From: an uncultured Lachnospiraceae bacterium
GTDB taxonomy: Bacteria; Bacillota; Clostridia; Lachnospirales; Lachnospiraceae
Reading direction: 5' to 3'
DNA length: 59,933 bases
Assembly: GCA_910579085.1 (NCBI GenBank)
Contig: CAJTRU010000016.1
Span: 1 to 59,933, forward strand
Shown: one piece after another, positions 7,987-17,086 of the stretch
How positions within the stretch are numbered: the stretch's first letter is position 1
Layout of the letters: each line of letters starts with the position of its first letter
Translations under genes and position numbers: made by a program
The notes under the pieces: model-generated
The model's input: only the letters and a program-made list of their open reading frames with translations
Told to the model about the DNA's origin: nothing
Database searches by the model: none

Positions 7987-9450
7987 TCATATTCTTAAAC
8001 CTTTAGGATAATGGTTTTTGGCAATGCCTCCCTGTGCCTTGCCCCATCCTAGTGGAAATCCTTTATATCCAATTAATACCCATCCCTTAAATTCCTCTGG
8101 GCAGCTTATTATTTCCCCATGAAGATACTGTAATGCCTGGCTGCCACTACAATCATAATACTGTCTGGCAAACCCTGGTACTGCTGCTTTGGCAAGTGCA
8201 TGGGCCGGCTCATACCTGTTCTTTTTACGTACTGCAATATGAAGCCCCTGCCTCAAGACCCTTATACCATCAATATTGTTTATGCCTTCAGGCATAAGAT
8301 AAAGCATATCTCCAAAAAACCTGAGCCTTTTATTATACTGTACTGTACCAGTTTTAACAAATATTTCCCCAAGCCATTTCTGTATTTCTTCTAGTTCTTT
8401 TTTGCTGATACATGGCTGGTTTTTATCTGCACTTTTCTTCTTTTTATTTATTCTGGAGATACCAGGCTCCACACATTCCCCACTATCTTTTATAAACTTA
8501 ACAGCAAAATGCCCTTCACCTTTAATTCTATGCGGCCACAGCCTTAAAGCCCCTTTTACTGCTGTTTCTTCTTCCCCTGAAAGCTTTCCAGTACCCTCTG
8601 TTACAAACCTTGTTTCCCCGCTGTCTGGAATGTTATCCTTAATTCCCTGTCTGCTGATACTGGCTGCCATTCCTGAAGTCTTCCAGTCCTGTACTTTAAA
8701 ACCTTTATGCTCCCTTAAAAACCATATAACCATATCTTCGTCTTCATCTGGTGCAAATGTACATGTAGAATATACAAGTACACCACCTGGCTTTAACATT
8801 CTGGCAGCGCAGTTTAATATTTCCTTCTGGCGTGCAGCACACATCTTTACATTTTCAATGCTCCATTCTTCTACTGCTTCAACATCCTTCCTGAACATTC
8901 CCTCGCCAGAACATGGCGCGTCTACTAATATTTTATCAAAAAACCCTGGAAAATGCATTGCCATCCTGTCTGGAGGCTCATTACATACAAGTGCATTGTA
9001 CACACCAAGCCTCTCTATATTCTGTGAAAGTACCTTAGCGCGCACTGGAGATATTTCATTAGCTACAAGAAGCCCTTTTCCACACAGCCTGCCAGCTATA
9101 TGTGTACTTTTTCCTCCTGGCGCTGCACATAAATCACATACAACATCCCCTTCTTCCGGTCCAAGAAGGCTGGCAACAGACATAGCACTTGGTTCTTGTA
9201 TATAATAGACACCTGCTTCATGTAATGGATGGCGTCCCGGCCTCTCATCCTGGTTATAGTAAAAACCTTCTTCTGCCCAGGGCACGCTTACAAGGTGAAA
9301 AGGAAGCTTATCCTTGTCTTTTATATTTAACTTTAATGTATTAATACGCAGCCCTGGCTGCTTGTCTTCATTATATGATGAAATAAAACTATTATATCCA
9401 TCACCAAGAATATTTTTCATTCTTTTCATAAAACTTTCTGGCAATTCCAT
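7987..9450 (-). CDS. RsmF/RsmB-type rRNA (cytosine-C5) methyltransferase
   Basis: The 487-residue protein has the Nol1/Nop2/Sun fold. The SAM site is CDLCAAPGGKSTHIA, and the two catalytic cysteines lie in VDAPCSGEGMF and YSTCTFAPDED. The roughly 150-residue C-terminal extension (VRKKNRYEPAHALA through YKGFPLGWGK) matches the RsmF/YebU tail with a PUA-like RNA-binding part. Such enzymes make 5-methylcytosine in 16S rRNA. The start ATG has AGGACAGG upstream. It appears to be transcribed alone, behind a terminator at 9541-9608. Confidence 0.92.
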   Translation of the reverse strand: MELPESFMKRMKNILGDGYNSFISSYNEDKQPGLRINTLKLNIKDKDKLPFHLVSVPWAEEGFYYNQDERPGRHPLHEAGVYYIQEPSAMSVASLLGPEEGDVVCDLCAAPGGKSTHIAGRLCGKGLLVANEISPVRAKVLSQNIERLGVYNALVCNEPPDRMAMHFPGFFDKILVDAPCSGEGMFRKDVEAVEEWSIENVKMCAARQKEILNCAARMLKPGGVLVYSTCTFAPDEDEDMVIWFLREHKGFKVQDWKTSGMAASISRQGIKDNIPDSGETRFVTEGTGKLSGEEETAVKGALRLWPHRIKGEGHFAVKFIKDSGECVEPGISRINKKKKSADKNQPCISKKELEEIQKWLGEIFVKTGTVQYNKRLRFFGDMLYLMPEGINNIDGIRVLRQGLHIAVRKKNRYEPAHALAKAAVPGFARQYYDCSGSQALQYLHGEIISCPEEFKGWVLIGYKGFPLGWGKAQGGIAKNHYPKGLRI

Positions 9451-9540
9451 AAATATACCTGTCCTTTTTTATTCTGTATGCTTTCTTCAAAATATAAAAA
9501 ACATAAACAGATATTTTTAATGTATAAAAACGGATTAAGC

Positions 9541-9608
9541 AAAAAATGCACAGAGAACATGCCTGCTGCTATCTTTTAATCCTGTAAGATAACAGCCATC
9601 CCTGTGCA
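9541..9608 (-). terminator. Terminator between DUF4867 gene and rsmF-like gene
   Basis: A two-level hairpin is visible: outer TGCACAG/CTGTGCA (9547-9553 and 9602-9608) and inner CTGCTATCTT/AAGATAACAG. On the minus strand it is followed at once by TTTTTT, the form of an intrinsic terminator for the gene ending at 9675. Confidence 0.7.
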
Positions 9609-9674
9609 TATATGCAAATACAGCAGACACCTGGCATCTGCCTGCCATATGTTCTAATCTGCTGCACCTGCAAG

Positions 9675-10313
9675 TTATATTAAACCTGCAATATCAATAT
9701 TTTCCCCTGTAATACCAATATGCGCCCCCTGGGAAGCCTCTGTTGTATCAGCATGTGCAATAAGCCATTTATTTCTTGCCCAGAGATACTTATCCTCTTC
9801 GTTCTTCACTGTTATCTCTGGAGCTTCTTCATTTGTCCCTTTTGGAAGGATTATTGCAACCCTGAAACCCTCACCATTCTTAGCGCTGCATGGTGCATAA
9901 TGCAGGGTGGCAGGGTATAATTCTACAGCAGTACCCTTCGGACAAAGAAAAGCCTCTGTCTTAGATGAGTCAATCTTTCCATCTATAATATCCTGTTTAA
10001 GCGCTACCAGCAGGATTGCATCATTAGCAGCTACATTTACTTCATTATCACGGTGGTACTCAAAACAGTTAAGTTTTGTATTAGTACCATTACAATAGCC
10101 AATTTCTATTGGCATACCACCAAAACAATTATTACTAAAATCTTCATATGCTGGTGTTGCTTCAAGCTCTGGTACAGAAGGTACATATATTACAGAATTT
10201 TCTGGCATATCTGTAAGTGCCTCCAGCTTCTCTAACATCTCTTTACAATTATATCCATCAACAACACGTCCATAAGCCTTAAAAGCTTCATCATTTACTG
10301 ATTGTATCTTCAT
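9675..10313 (-). CDS. DUF4867 family cupin-like protein
   Basis: The 212-residue soluble protein has a beta-rich cupin-like pattern: GGMPIEIGYCNG, NCFEYHRDNEVNVA, LLVALKQDI, FLCPKGTAVELYP, TLHYAPC and FRVAIILPKGTN. His in EYHRDNE, the following Glu and His in TLHYAPC are candidate metal ligands, as in ureidoglycolate-lyase-type cupins. I recall this architecture as DUF4867 of Firmicutes, without a settled reaction. GGTGG precedes the ATG. A terminator follows, so it is probably a single gene or the end of a short operon with the TtcA-like gene. Confidence 0.75.
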   Translation of the reverse strand: MKIQSVNDEAFKAYGRVVDGYNCKEMLEKLEALTDMPENSVIYVPSVPELEATPAYEDFSNNCFGGMPIEIGYCNGTNTKLNCFEYHRDNEVNVAANDAILLVALKQDIIDGKIDSSKTEAFLCPKGTAVELYPATLHYAPCSAKNGEGFRVAIILPKGTNEEAPEITVKNEEDKYLWARNKWLIAHADTTEASQGAHIGITGENIDIAGLI

Positions 10314-10372
10314 TTATAACCACCAATACCTTTCTATATTAATTATCTATACTTTTACTTCCATATATAAAA

Positions 10373-11230
10373 TTAATCCCTATTATAGTTATCAAGAAAA
10401 CTATGCTTAACCCCCTTCTCCTTATATGCAATAACCGTATCAAGATTTATATTTTCTACGCTACGGAATATATTACTTTCTATATACGGGTTTATCTTTT
10501 TAAGACTTTGTATAAGTGTCTTTACCTCGGTACGCTTTGACTCAGCCGCACCATCTTCCCCACACGATGTACAATTTTCTGTAAACCTGCATGCACATTG
10601 CAAGAATTTTAAATTATTATATTCTTTCCAGTGTATTATATCTTCTTCCCTTATAAGGTACATTGGCCTTATAAGCTCCATACCTTCAAAATTTGTACTG
10701 TGGAGCTTTGGCATCATAGTTTGTACTTGTGCACCATACAGCATACCCATAAGAATAGTTTCAATCACATCATCATAATGGTGTCCGAGCGCAATCTTAT
10801 TACAGCCAAGCTTCCTTGCATTGTTATAAAGATAGCCACGTCTCATGCGTGCACATAAATAACATGGCGATTTCTCTATTTCATACACCGCATTAAATAT
10901 CTGTGTTTCAAAAATTGTAACTGGTATATTTAAAAGCTTTGCATTGTTTTCTAAAGCTTCCCTGTTTGCTTTATTATATCCTGGGTCCATTACAAGGAAT
11001 TCCAGCCCGAAATTAAACTTATTATGTTTTTTAAGTTCCTGGAAAAGTTTTGCCATAAGCATGGAGTCCTTGCCACCCGATATGCACACCGCTACCTTGT
11101 CACCTTCTTCAAGAAGCCTGTACTCATTAATTGCCTTTGCAAACCTGCTAAAAAGTGCCTTATGGAACTTTTTCCTTATGCTTTTTTCAACGTTGTCATT
11201 TATACTGCCTTGCTGTTTAAAAGTATCCAT
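10373..11230 (-). CDS. TtcA-family PP-loop ATPase (tRNA 2-thiocytidine biosynthesis type)
   Basis: The PP-loop signature VAVCISGGKDSMLMAK is intact, CYLCARMRRGYLY carries the paired Cys of the TtcA family, and GHHYDDVIETILM is the conserved second motif. A third Cys cluster, CRFTENCTSCG, occurs near the C-terminus. Enzymes of this type adenylate tRNA cytidine and insert sulfur using an Fe-S cluster. The start at 11230 is chosen because GGAGAG lies 6 nt upstream of that ATG; the reading frame extends six codons further without support. About 286 residues. Exact tRNA position modified is not visible. Confidence 0.85.
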   Translation of the reverse strand: MDTFKQQGSINDNVEKSIRKKFHKALFSRFAKAINEYRLLEEGDKVAVCISGGKDSMLMAKLFQELKKHNKFNFGLEFLVMDPGYNKANREALENNAKLLNIPVTIFETQIFNAVYEIEKSPCYLCARMRRGYLYNNARKLGCNKIALGHHYDDVIETILMGMLYGAQVQTMMPKLHSTNFEGMELIRPMYLIREEDIIHWKEYNNLKFLQCACRFTENCTSCGEDGAAESKRTEVKTLIQSLKKINPYIESNIFRSVENINLDTVIAYKEKGVKHSFLDNYNRD

Positions 11231-11259
11231 AATTACTCTCCATGCCAATACACTGCTTT

Positions 11260-12009
11260 TTATCCTACTGCATTTGCAGTTTCAAATGCTTCTTTATAAC
11301 TAAGCACCTTATTAATATATGTAGTACAATATGAAGGAACACCTCCATTCCTCCTTACTGCGCCGCTTCCTGCATTATATGCGGCAAGCGCAAGCCTTAC
11401 ATCACCTTTAAATTCCTTTAGTTTAAGCGAAATACATTTTGCCCCGCCCATTATATTCTGCTCTGGGTCAAACGGGTCATCAACCCCAAGCCCCTTTGCT
11501 GTTTCTGGCATAAGCTGCATTACACCCATTGCACCTGCACTTGATACACAGCCAGGGTTAAAGTCGGACTCAGCCTTCGCAATTGCTTTAAGAAGGCTTT
11601 CTGATACATTATACTTTTTAGCTGCTGCTTTAAAATATGCATCATATTTAGTCTTCTTCATTGAAGATGCCAGTACAGTCTGCCCTGCTGAAGAAGTTTC
11701 CTGTACTTTCTTATTGCCATCACTTCCACTGTTGTCCTCTACTACATCAACGTATCTGACCATTTTGCCAGTAACAGGGTCTCTATACCCTGTATTTTCC
11801 TCTGTTTCTTTTGTATTATCTGTTTTGTCTGTATCTTCTTTTTCTGCTTTTTTACTTTCTGTTTCATCCTTCTTGCCAGAAACCTTCTGGAGCATTTCAT
11901 CAAACCCCGTAATAGTAGTTTCCCTTCCACTATTTTCTGGATAAGTCTTAATAGGTTTTAAAACCCTAAGGCTGTTCATGGCATTTAGATAAGATTCTGT
12001 ACTTATCAT
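11260..12009 (-). CDS. Lytic transglycosylase (SLT domain)
   Basis: The C-terminal half (about residues 120-240) is a complete SLT domain: KAIAKAESDFNPGCVS carries the catalytic Glu, followed by GAMGVMQLMPETAK, DPEQNIMGGAKCI and LALAAYNAGSGAV. It cleaves the peptidoglycan glycan backbone to 1,6-anhydro ends. The first 110 residues are polar, Lys/Thr/Glu-rich and lack a signal peptide, resembling transglycosylases exported by a dedicated apparatus such as the flagellar one, though no flagellar gene is in view. The start ATG overlaps the upstream gene by 4 bp, so the two are coupled. Confidence 0.88.
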   Translation of the reverse strand: MISTESYLNAMNSLRVLKPIKTYPENSGRETTITGFDEMLQKVSGKKDETESKKAEKEDTDKTDNTKETEENTGYRDPVTGKMVRYVDVVEDNSGSDGNKKVQETSSAGQTVLASSMKKTKYDAYFKAAAKKYNVSESLLKAIAKAESDFNPGCVSSAGAMGVMQLMPETAKGLGVDDPFDPEQNIMGGAKCISLKLKEFKGDVRLALAAYNAGSGAVRRNGGVPSYCTTYINKVLSYKEAFETANAVG

Positions 12010-12317
12010 CTGAAATTCCTCCCAGTACCACTAAATAATTCTTCTATAGTCAGGTTATTATTAACATTCCTGTAACCTGGCATATCTGCATGGACACAAT
12101 ATACTGGTGCTTTATGTGCCAGCATGGTATTATAAGTTGTGCCTCCATTTTTTACAGGCTGTTTTAATATACCTGCTGCTTTCACACTATGGATATTTAT
12201 CTGCCTGTAAGATGCATCACTGCTTCCAGATAAAACGGCATCTACTGCTTCTTTTGTAACAGCATCCTTGCACTTGAGTGCAGACGCCTTCTTAACACCC
12301 TTTATCCTGTCCACCAA
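12006..12317 (-). CDS. Small hypothetical protein coupled to the transglycosylase
   Basis: I do not recognise this product of about 104 residues. It is basic at the N-terminus (VDRIKGVKKASALKCKD) and has no membrane segment. The frame is open from 12341, but a GGGAGG site lies inside it, 5 nt before a TTG (12317) and 8 nt before a GTG (12314), so one of these is the likely start. Its stop overlaps the start of the transglycosylase (ATGA), suggesting joint synthesis and perhaps a partner or export role for that enzyme. Confidence 0.6.
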   Translation of the reverse strand: MVDRIKGVKKASALKCKDAVTKEAVDAVLSGSSDASYRQINIHSVKAAGILKQPVKNGGTTYNTMLAHKAPVYCVHADMPGYRNVNNNLTIEELFSGTGRNFR

Positions 12318-12408
12318 TACTGCCTCCCTTAAATTTGCCATACAGATATAATAATTTTATCACTTTTCAGTACAAGTTTCAAGCATGTATTTGGAGAGCG
12401 GACGGTTG

Positions 12409-12725
12409 TTTCATAAATTCATTTACAATAAACTGTATGCAGGATAATTTCCAGTTATTTTTTGTTTGTGTTAGACTGGCGGACGGTTTTTAGTGCCAGA
12501 GCCACAATATTCCGTACAGGGGCACGCTTGCGCTACGGTAACCCACGCAGCGGCACATAAAGCCCATATGCCCCAAAAGAAACTAACGTTTCTTCTGTTA
12601 CATATGGGCTTAAATGCCGGCGGGGTTAAAGTGCCCCTTTTACGGAATAATTGATGGCATCTGGCACGCAAAACCTGTTACCAGGAATTTACAACAAAAC
12701 ACAAAATAACAAGATAACTGTAAAT
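12409..12725. repeat. Long palindromic repeat, copy B
   Basis: The left end (TTTCATAAATTCATTTACAA then GGATAATTTCCAGTTATTTT) matches copy C in 55 of 56 positions. Inner blocks are GGCGGACGGTTTT, GCCAGAGCC.CAATATTCC and ACAGGGGCACGC. The right arm carries the reverse complements in weaker form, ending AAGATAACTGTAAAT. The centre forms its own hairpin, AGCCCATATG (12561-12570) with CATATGGGCT (12601-12610), around AGAAACTAACGTTTCTT. There is no believable gene in it. It occupies the gap between the small hypothetical gene and the serine hydrolase. Confidence 0.85.
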
Positions 12726-12836
12726 GGGGTGTGGAAATTATTCTGCTAGTCACTTATTATGCAGTGGAAATGTTATTGTTATACAAAGTGTTTTTCTGTA
12801 GTTTTGACAGAACACATCAGGTTTTCAGTGTTCCTG

Positions 12837-14051
12837 CTAAATATTACATTCAAGTGCAGAGTATACTATATTACGTATAACCTGTATATCCCTGTAACCA
12901 TTGCCGCCACATTTCTGTATTACATATATAATTGATAAATCATTAGCAGGGTCTATTGACACATAGCATCCAAGCCAGCCATCCCAGCCATATTCACCAA
13001 TTGAACCAAGTCCTCCTGATGCTTTAACATCTGTCATTACACGCATAAGGTTTCCATATCCGTATCCTTTAAGTGCCTCCCAGTCATAACTTCTTAACTG
13101 GTTTTTGTTAAGATTATTCTGCACCATAAATTCTACTGTCGAACTCCCTAAAATCCTTACGCCATTATAAGTCCCCTTGCCAAGCAGCATTTTCACAAAT
13201 TTTGAATAGTCATCAATAGTTGATACAAGCCCTGCACCACCTGACTCGAATGCAGGCTGCTTTTTGTGCATATATACAAGCCCAAGGTGCTGCCATGTAC
13301 AAGGTTCCATTGTCTGTGTTTCTGGCATATACTGGTAATTCTGCATAAGCCTTTCCTGCTTTTCTTCTGGCACATAAAAGTCTGTATCTTCCATACCAAG
13401 CGGGTTAAATATTTCTTCCTTTAGAAAATCACTATAACGTTTTCCGCTTATTACTTCAACTATTGCCCCCAGCACATCAGCGCAGAAACTATAGTTCCAC
13501 CTGTCACCAGGCTGGAACCTTAAAGGCTGTCTTCCTATCAGGTTAACAAGTTCATAAGTAGATACTGGATGGCCTTCTTCAACATCTTTATAATATTTAT
13601 CTATCATATCTTGCATTTCTTTACCTGCTGGAAAACTTGCATCAGGATAATTTACACCTGCTGTCATATTCAGCAAATCTTGTATTGTAACTTTTCTTTT
13701 AGCTGGTACACATCCGTCTTCTGTAAGTACCATTTGGTTCTTAAACGATGGAATATACATACCTGCTTCATCAGACAAAGACAAAAGCCCCTTTTCCATT
13801 AAAATCATTACTGCAACTGCTGTAACAGGTTTTGTCATTGAATAACAACGGAATATAGAATTTCTTGCCATAGGAATATGGCGTTCCTTGTCAGCTTCTC
13901 CATATTCCTTCCGGTAAACCTCTTCCCCATGCTGCAGGACACATATGGCAGCACCAATATTGCAGTCCGGGCTTTTGCTATGCCCTTCTAATGTAGAAAT
14001 TATTGCATTATCAAGCCTTGAAAGTATTGTTTTATTAATTGTATTCTTCAT
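12837..14051 (-). CDS. Serine hydrolase of the class C beta-lactamase family
   Basis: The nucleophile motif S-x-x-K is in FRCYSMTKPVTAV, the Tyr motif is WNYSFCADVLG (YSF where penicillin-binding proteins have YxN), and the C-terminal GEYGWDGWLGC replaces the KTG box, as in EstB-type esterases. The length of 404 residues is normal and there is no signal peptide, so it probably acts in the cytoplasm as an esterase or amidase on an unknown substrate rather than as a beta-lactamase. ACGGGG precedes the ATG. The gene is bracketed by palindromic repeat copies B and D. Confidence 0.88.
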   Translation of the reverse strand: MKNTINKTILSRLDNAIISTLEGHSKSPDCNIGAAICVLQHGEEVYRKEYGEADKERHIPMARNSIFRCYSMTKPVTAVAVMILMEKGLLSLSDEAGMYIPSFKNQMVLTEDGCVPAKRKVTIQDLLNMTAGVNYPDASFPAGKEMQDMIDKYYKDVEEGHPVSTYELVNLIGRQPLRFQPGDRWNYSFCADVLGAIVEVISGKRYSDFLKEEIFNPLGMEDTDFYVPEEKQERLMQNYQYMPETQTMEPCTWQHLGLVYMHKKQPAFESGGAGLVSTIDDYSKFVKMLLGKGTYNGVRILGSSTVEFMVQNNLNKNQLRSYDWEALKGYGYGNLMRVMTDVKASGGLGSIGEYGWDGWLGCYVSIDPANDLSIIYVIQKCGGNGYRDIQVIRNIVYSALECNI

Positions 14052-14258
14052 TGTAAACCCCGTTTCATCGCTAATTAGTGGATAAACCTGTTTTATCCCT
14101 TGTCTTGTATATTAGCATATTATAATAGAAAATTAAACAGGATTTTTCCAGTTAGCATGTCAGAAACATGGCTTTTATGCACATTCCATTACATTAACCC
14201 ACCAGGTGGCACATAAGGACATCATCTTCCGCCCATCTAAATAACATCCCTCTCCTAC

Positions 14259-14583
14259 ATAATTTCCAGTTATAATATTATTTTGTTGCGTTTTTTCTAA
14301 TTTTGATGCAGGCAGCAGGTTTCCAGCGTTCCATCTAATATTATTCCATGACAGGGGCACTTCAGCACCGCCAGTGTTTGTATCCCGTTTTAAGTGCAAT
14401 GGAGGAAACTTAAGTTTCATTCATTGCACAGGGATACTATGCACTGCTGCGTGTGCTGTCGTAGCGGAATGCGTGCAAAAGCCATGTCTGCGACATGCTT
14501 TCTGTAATGGAATAATTTAGTGGAACGCCAGAAACCCTGCGTCCGCCATACACAAACACCAACAAAAGATAACTGGAAATTAT
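14259..14583. repeat. Long palindromic repeat, copy D (diverged)
   Basis: Ends are ATAATTTCCAGTTAT (14259-14273) and ATAACTGGAAATTAT (14569-14583). Inside are paired arms GGTTTCCAGCGTTCCA against TGGAACGCCAGAAACC, and ATTATTCCAT against ATGGAATAAT. The centre folds around AAACTTAAGTTT. It has no gene content. Its right end overlaps the stop codon of the next gene, so the repeat supplies that stop. It fills the gap between the serine hydrolase and the XRE-methyltransferase. Confidence 0.8.
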
Positions 14584-15557
14584 CCTGTTTTTCTCGCTTT
14601 TATGATAATTGCTGTATTTAAAAACCTGGCTCTTCCAGCAGAATAAAACCTTCCTTCCTGGAAAACATCTGCCTCGTTTCTGTTATAAGATGACTCCTCT
14701 GTTACATGTTCAATATAAAATCCATGTTTTGCAAGATAGTTTAAATATGTGGAAAGTTTCCAGTTATGCAGGTGAAATACCTCCCCATTGTTTGAAATCA
14801 TGATTTCCTCTTCGTCTACATAAGAACGTGAAAAACTATACTTTCCGTTTTCAGATATAATACACTGCATTAACGGATTATCCCATGAAAACACCAGCCT
14901 TCCTCCAGGCTTTAAATATTCTGTTATATGGATTATAGTTTTCTCCAAGTCCATAGACCATCCAAGCCCATAAATAGAAAATACTAAATCAAAATGATGG
15001 TGCGGCAATCCAGGATTTAATTCCATTGGTGATACAAATAAATTTACTTTTTTGCCATTTTCTTTTAGTAATGCACCAGCCCGCCTAATCTGTGCAGAAG
15101 AAATATCAAGCCCCCATAATTCTTTTGCCCCTTTTCTGCCCATCCATGCAAGGGACTCCCCGCTGCCACATGCAATTTCCAGCACATTTTTTCCTCTGAC
15201 ATCGCCCATAAGGCAAAGCGTATCCTCTGTTGGTGTATAGAACCCATAATCTGGCAGCGCTATTGTGGTCATATCTGATTCTTTAATCCCTGCCCACCAG
15301 CTTGAATTATGTTCCAGTATATTTTCAGAACTTTCTTCCAGTATATTTTCTTCTCCATTTATATAAAACAAATTATCAATTGAAACCCCAAAATATTCTG
15401 CCAGCTTTGGCAGCAGCATTAAATCAGGATTTGCTTTTCCTGTTTCCCATTTGCTTATTGCCTGTACTGTAACTCCCATTGTTTCCGCCAGGTCTTCCTG
15501 GCTCACCTGGCGTTTACGGCGCAGGGAACGTATATTTTGCCCAATTTGTATTTTCAT
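14580..15557 (-). CDS. XRE-type HTH fused to class I SAM methyltransferase
   Basis: Residues 1-65 are a Cro/C1-type helix-turn-helix (IGQNIRSLRRKRQVSQEDLA, VQAISKWETGKANPD). After a linker, residues 100-325 form a Rossmann methyltransferase with NVLEIACGSGESLAW as SAM motif I, LWGLDISSAQI as motif II, FDLVFSIYGLGW and LKPGGRLVFSWDNPL. The start at 15557 has GGAGGT 5 nt upstream. A perfect 18-bp palindrome at 15601-15618 in the leader is a likely autoregulatory operator. The fusion suggests a regulator whose methyltransferase part senses or modifies a small molecule. The target is unknown. The 3' end is fused into palindromic repeat copy D. Confidence 0.8.
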   Translation of the reverse strand: MKIQIGQNIRSLRRKRQVSQEDLAETMGVTVQAISKWETGKANPDLMLLPKLAEYFGVSIDNLFYINGEENILEESSENILEHNSSWWAGIKESDMTTIALPDYGFYTPTEDTLCLMGDVRGKNVLEIACGSGESLAWMGRKGAKELWGLDISSAQIRRAGALLKENGKKVNLFVSPMELNPGLPHHHFDLVFSIYGLGWSMDLEKTIIHITEYLKPGGRLVFSWDNPLMQCIISENGKYSFSRSYVDEEEIMISNNGEVFHLHNWKLSTYLNYLAKHGFYIEHVTEESSYNRNEADVFQEGRFYSAGRARFLNTAIIIKARKTG

Positions 15558-15600
15558 GTTTACCTCCATTTCTACAGCAAATTTTTGCTGCATATACCAT

Positions 15601-15618
15601 TTATGTATGCATACATAA
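15601..15618. promoter_or_regulatory. 18-bp perfect palindrome, probable operator
   Basis: TTATGTATGCATACATAA is fully self-complementary and lies 44 bp upstream of the XRE-methyltransferase start. Cro/C1-family proteins bind such dyads, so autoregulation is the natural inference. Confidence 0.65.
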
Positions 15619-15784
15619 TTTACATATTAATAATACAGTAAAGCAGAAATACCCACAAGCGAAGGCTTTTTGAACAGGGTCAACCTTTAGTTGTATTGAA
15701 ACTGGAATTTTTACATGTTTCCAGATAGCCTGTTTTATACTATAATAAAAAATATTGATAACAAGGTATAAAAAAAGGGCTTAT

Positions 15785-16108
15785 ATGGAAATGAAATTTG
15801 ATGAAATTTTAAATGCCACACGTGAATGGTTTAATAATATAAAAAGTAATTATTCCTCTAAGATAACAATTGAAATTGTACAAAACAATGATGTAATGCT
15901 CCATGTATTTTTTGAAACAGAAACCCATATATCTGAGCTTATTGTAAACCAGCCATATTTTGCACCATACCGTTATGTTTCTTTTATGGTAATGGACATA
16001 AAACAAAAACTGCCAGAGCCAGTATTTTGCTATTATGATAATGACTTGTGTACTGCCAGTGATATTATAAATAAATTAAACGCTGGTATAGAAGCAACTT
16101 TATTATAA
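15785..16108 (+). CDS. Small hypothetical protein
   Basis: This soluble protein of about 107 residues is not one I recognise. It is mixed alpha/beta with a WFNNIKSNY segment near the start and alternating hydrophobics later (HVFFETETHIS, PYRYVSFMVMDIK). The frame opens at 15755, but the ATG at 15785 has AAAGGG 5 nt upstream and is preferred. It is transcribed divergently from the XRE-methyltransferase and stands alone. Confidence 0.6.
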   Translation: MEMKFDEILNATREWFNNIKSNYSSKITIEIVQNNDVMLHVFFETETHISELIVNQPYFAPYRYVSFMVMDIKQKLPEPVFCYYDNDLCTASDIINKLNAGIEATLL

Positions 16109-16293
16109 TTATGAAAGAGAGGTATATTTCCCAGCCACTTATATAGACCATTTCTGTACTAATTATTGGAAATAAGAAACAGCATTGTGCCATTTTTTAA
16201 CTATATACTGCACGAATAAGTTTAATTAAAAGACCACATAATATTGATTATAATTGCAAGAAAATATTTATAAAAAAAGGAGATTTTAACAGG

Positions 16294-16710
16294 ATGAATC
16301 CTATACAGGCATATCTAATAATGTTTTTAACTGGTGGTTTTTTATATTGTGGAATAGAAATATTATACAGGGGTTACTCACATATTTCCATGCTTTTTGC
16401 AGGGGGGCTGTGCTTTATTTTAGTCGGGGTTATACAAAATATTCTTGGTGAATCAGCTTCTATAGTGGGACAGATGCTCTTATGTGGTATTATGATTACA
16501 GGAGTAGAATTTTTATTTGGTGAGGTTGTTAATAAATATATGCATCTTAATGTATGGGATTATTCAGCAGAACAATATAATTTCAAAGGGCAGATATGCC
16601 TTCTGTATTCAAATATGTGGTTTTTATTGTCATGTCCTATGATTATACTGCATGATTACATGGAATATATTTTAATTGGAAGCCAGATGCCGCACTATAA
16701 AATATTCTGA
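16294..16710 (+). CDS. Small integral membrane protein, CmpB-type ABC permease-like family
   Basis: The 138 residues form four hydrophobic segments (AYLIMFLTGGFLYCGIEI, MLFAGGLCFILVGVIQNI, QMLLCGIMITGVEFLF, NMWFLLSCPMIILHDYM). The conserved WDYS...FKGQICLLYS segment recalls the 'putative ABC transporter permease' family of Firmicutes (CmpB-like). No ATPase gene is nearby, so transport is not shown. AAAAAGGAG precedes the ATG at 16294. The function is unknown; the family call rests on the WDYS/GQICLLYS signature. Confidence 0.7.
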   Translation: MNPIQAYLIMFLTGGFLYCGIEILYRGYSHISMLFAGGLCFILVGVIQNILGESASIVGQMLLCGIMITGVEFLFGEVVNKYMHLNVWDYSAEQYNFKGQICLLYSNMWFLLSCPMIILHDYMEYILIGSQMPHYKIF

Positions 16711-16734
16711 CTGCACATATAGTCCAAATTATAT

Positions 16735-16763
16735 TTGCCATTTCACTTAATCTGTGCTATATT
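16735..16763 (+). promoter_or_regulatory. SigA-type promoter for the abrB-like gene
   Basis: TTGCCA (16735-16740) and TATATT (16758-16763) are separated by exactly 17 bp. They lie 24 bp upstream of the AbrB-family start. Confidence 0.7.
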
Positions 16764-16787
16764 CAGCATAAAAGGAGGCCACTTAAA

Positions 16788-17051
16788 ATGAAAGAAACAG
16801 GAATAGTAAGAAAACTTGACGAGCTTGGCAGGATAACCCTGCCTATAGAGCTGCGCCGTACACTTCACCTTGCTGAAAGGGATTCCATTGAAATATCAAC
16901 AAAGGATGACAAAATAATACTTCAAAAATATGAGCCTGTAGATATTTTTACAGGTGAAAGGGAAGATTTAATAGAATACCATGGCAAAAAAGTTTCTAAA
17001 AAATCTATTATTGAAATGGCTGGACTTGCCGGCCTTGAAATACGCCAGTAA
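16788..17051 (+). CDS. AbrB/SpoVT-family transcription regulator
   Basis: The 87-residue protein starts TGIVRKLDELGRITLPIELR, the swapped-hairpin AbrB DNA-binding fold, and continues into IEISTKDDKIILQKYEP. The C-terminal 30 residues (KSIIEMAGLAGLEI) form a short extra helix. Members act as dimeric or tetrameric transition-state regulators. AAAGGAGG stands 9 nt before the ATG, and a consensus-spaced promoter is upstream. The sir2 gene follows after 35 bp and is probably co-transcribed. Confidence 0.9.
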   Translation: MKETGIVRKLDELGRITLPIELRRTLHLAERDSIEISTKDDKIILQKYEPVDIFTGEREDLIEYHGKKVSKKSIIEMAGLAGLEIRQ

Positions 17052-17086
17052 ATTAAAATATCCTGGAATAGTAAAGGAGGGATTTT

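Noticed and set aside
8402..9205. 267-codon frame on the plus strand
   Set aside because: It lies opposite the RsmF-like gene, which has full catalytic motifs; no independent support.
14175..14420. 81-codon minus-strand frame
   Set aside because: It lies mostly inside palindromic repeat copy D and has no ribosome site; similar chance frames lie in copies B (12471-12671) and C (21920-22186).
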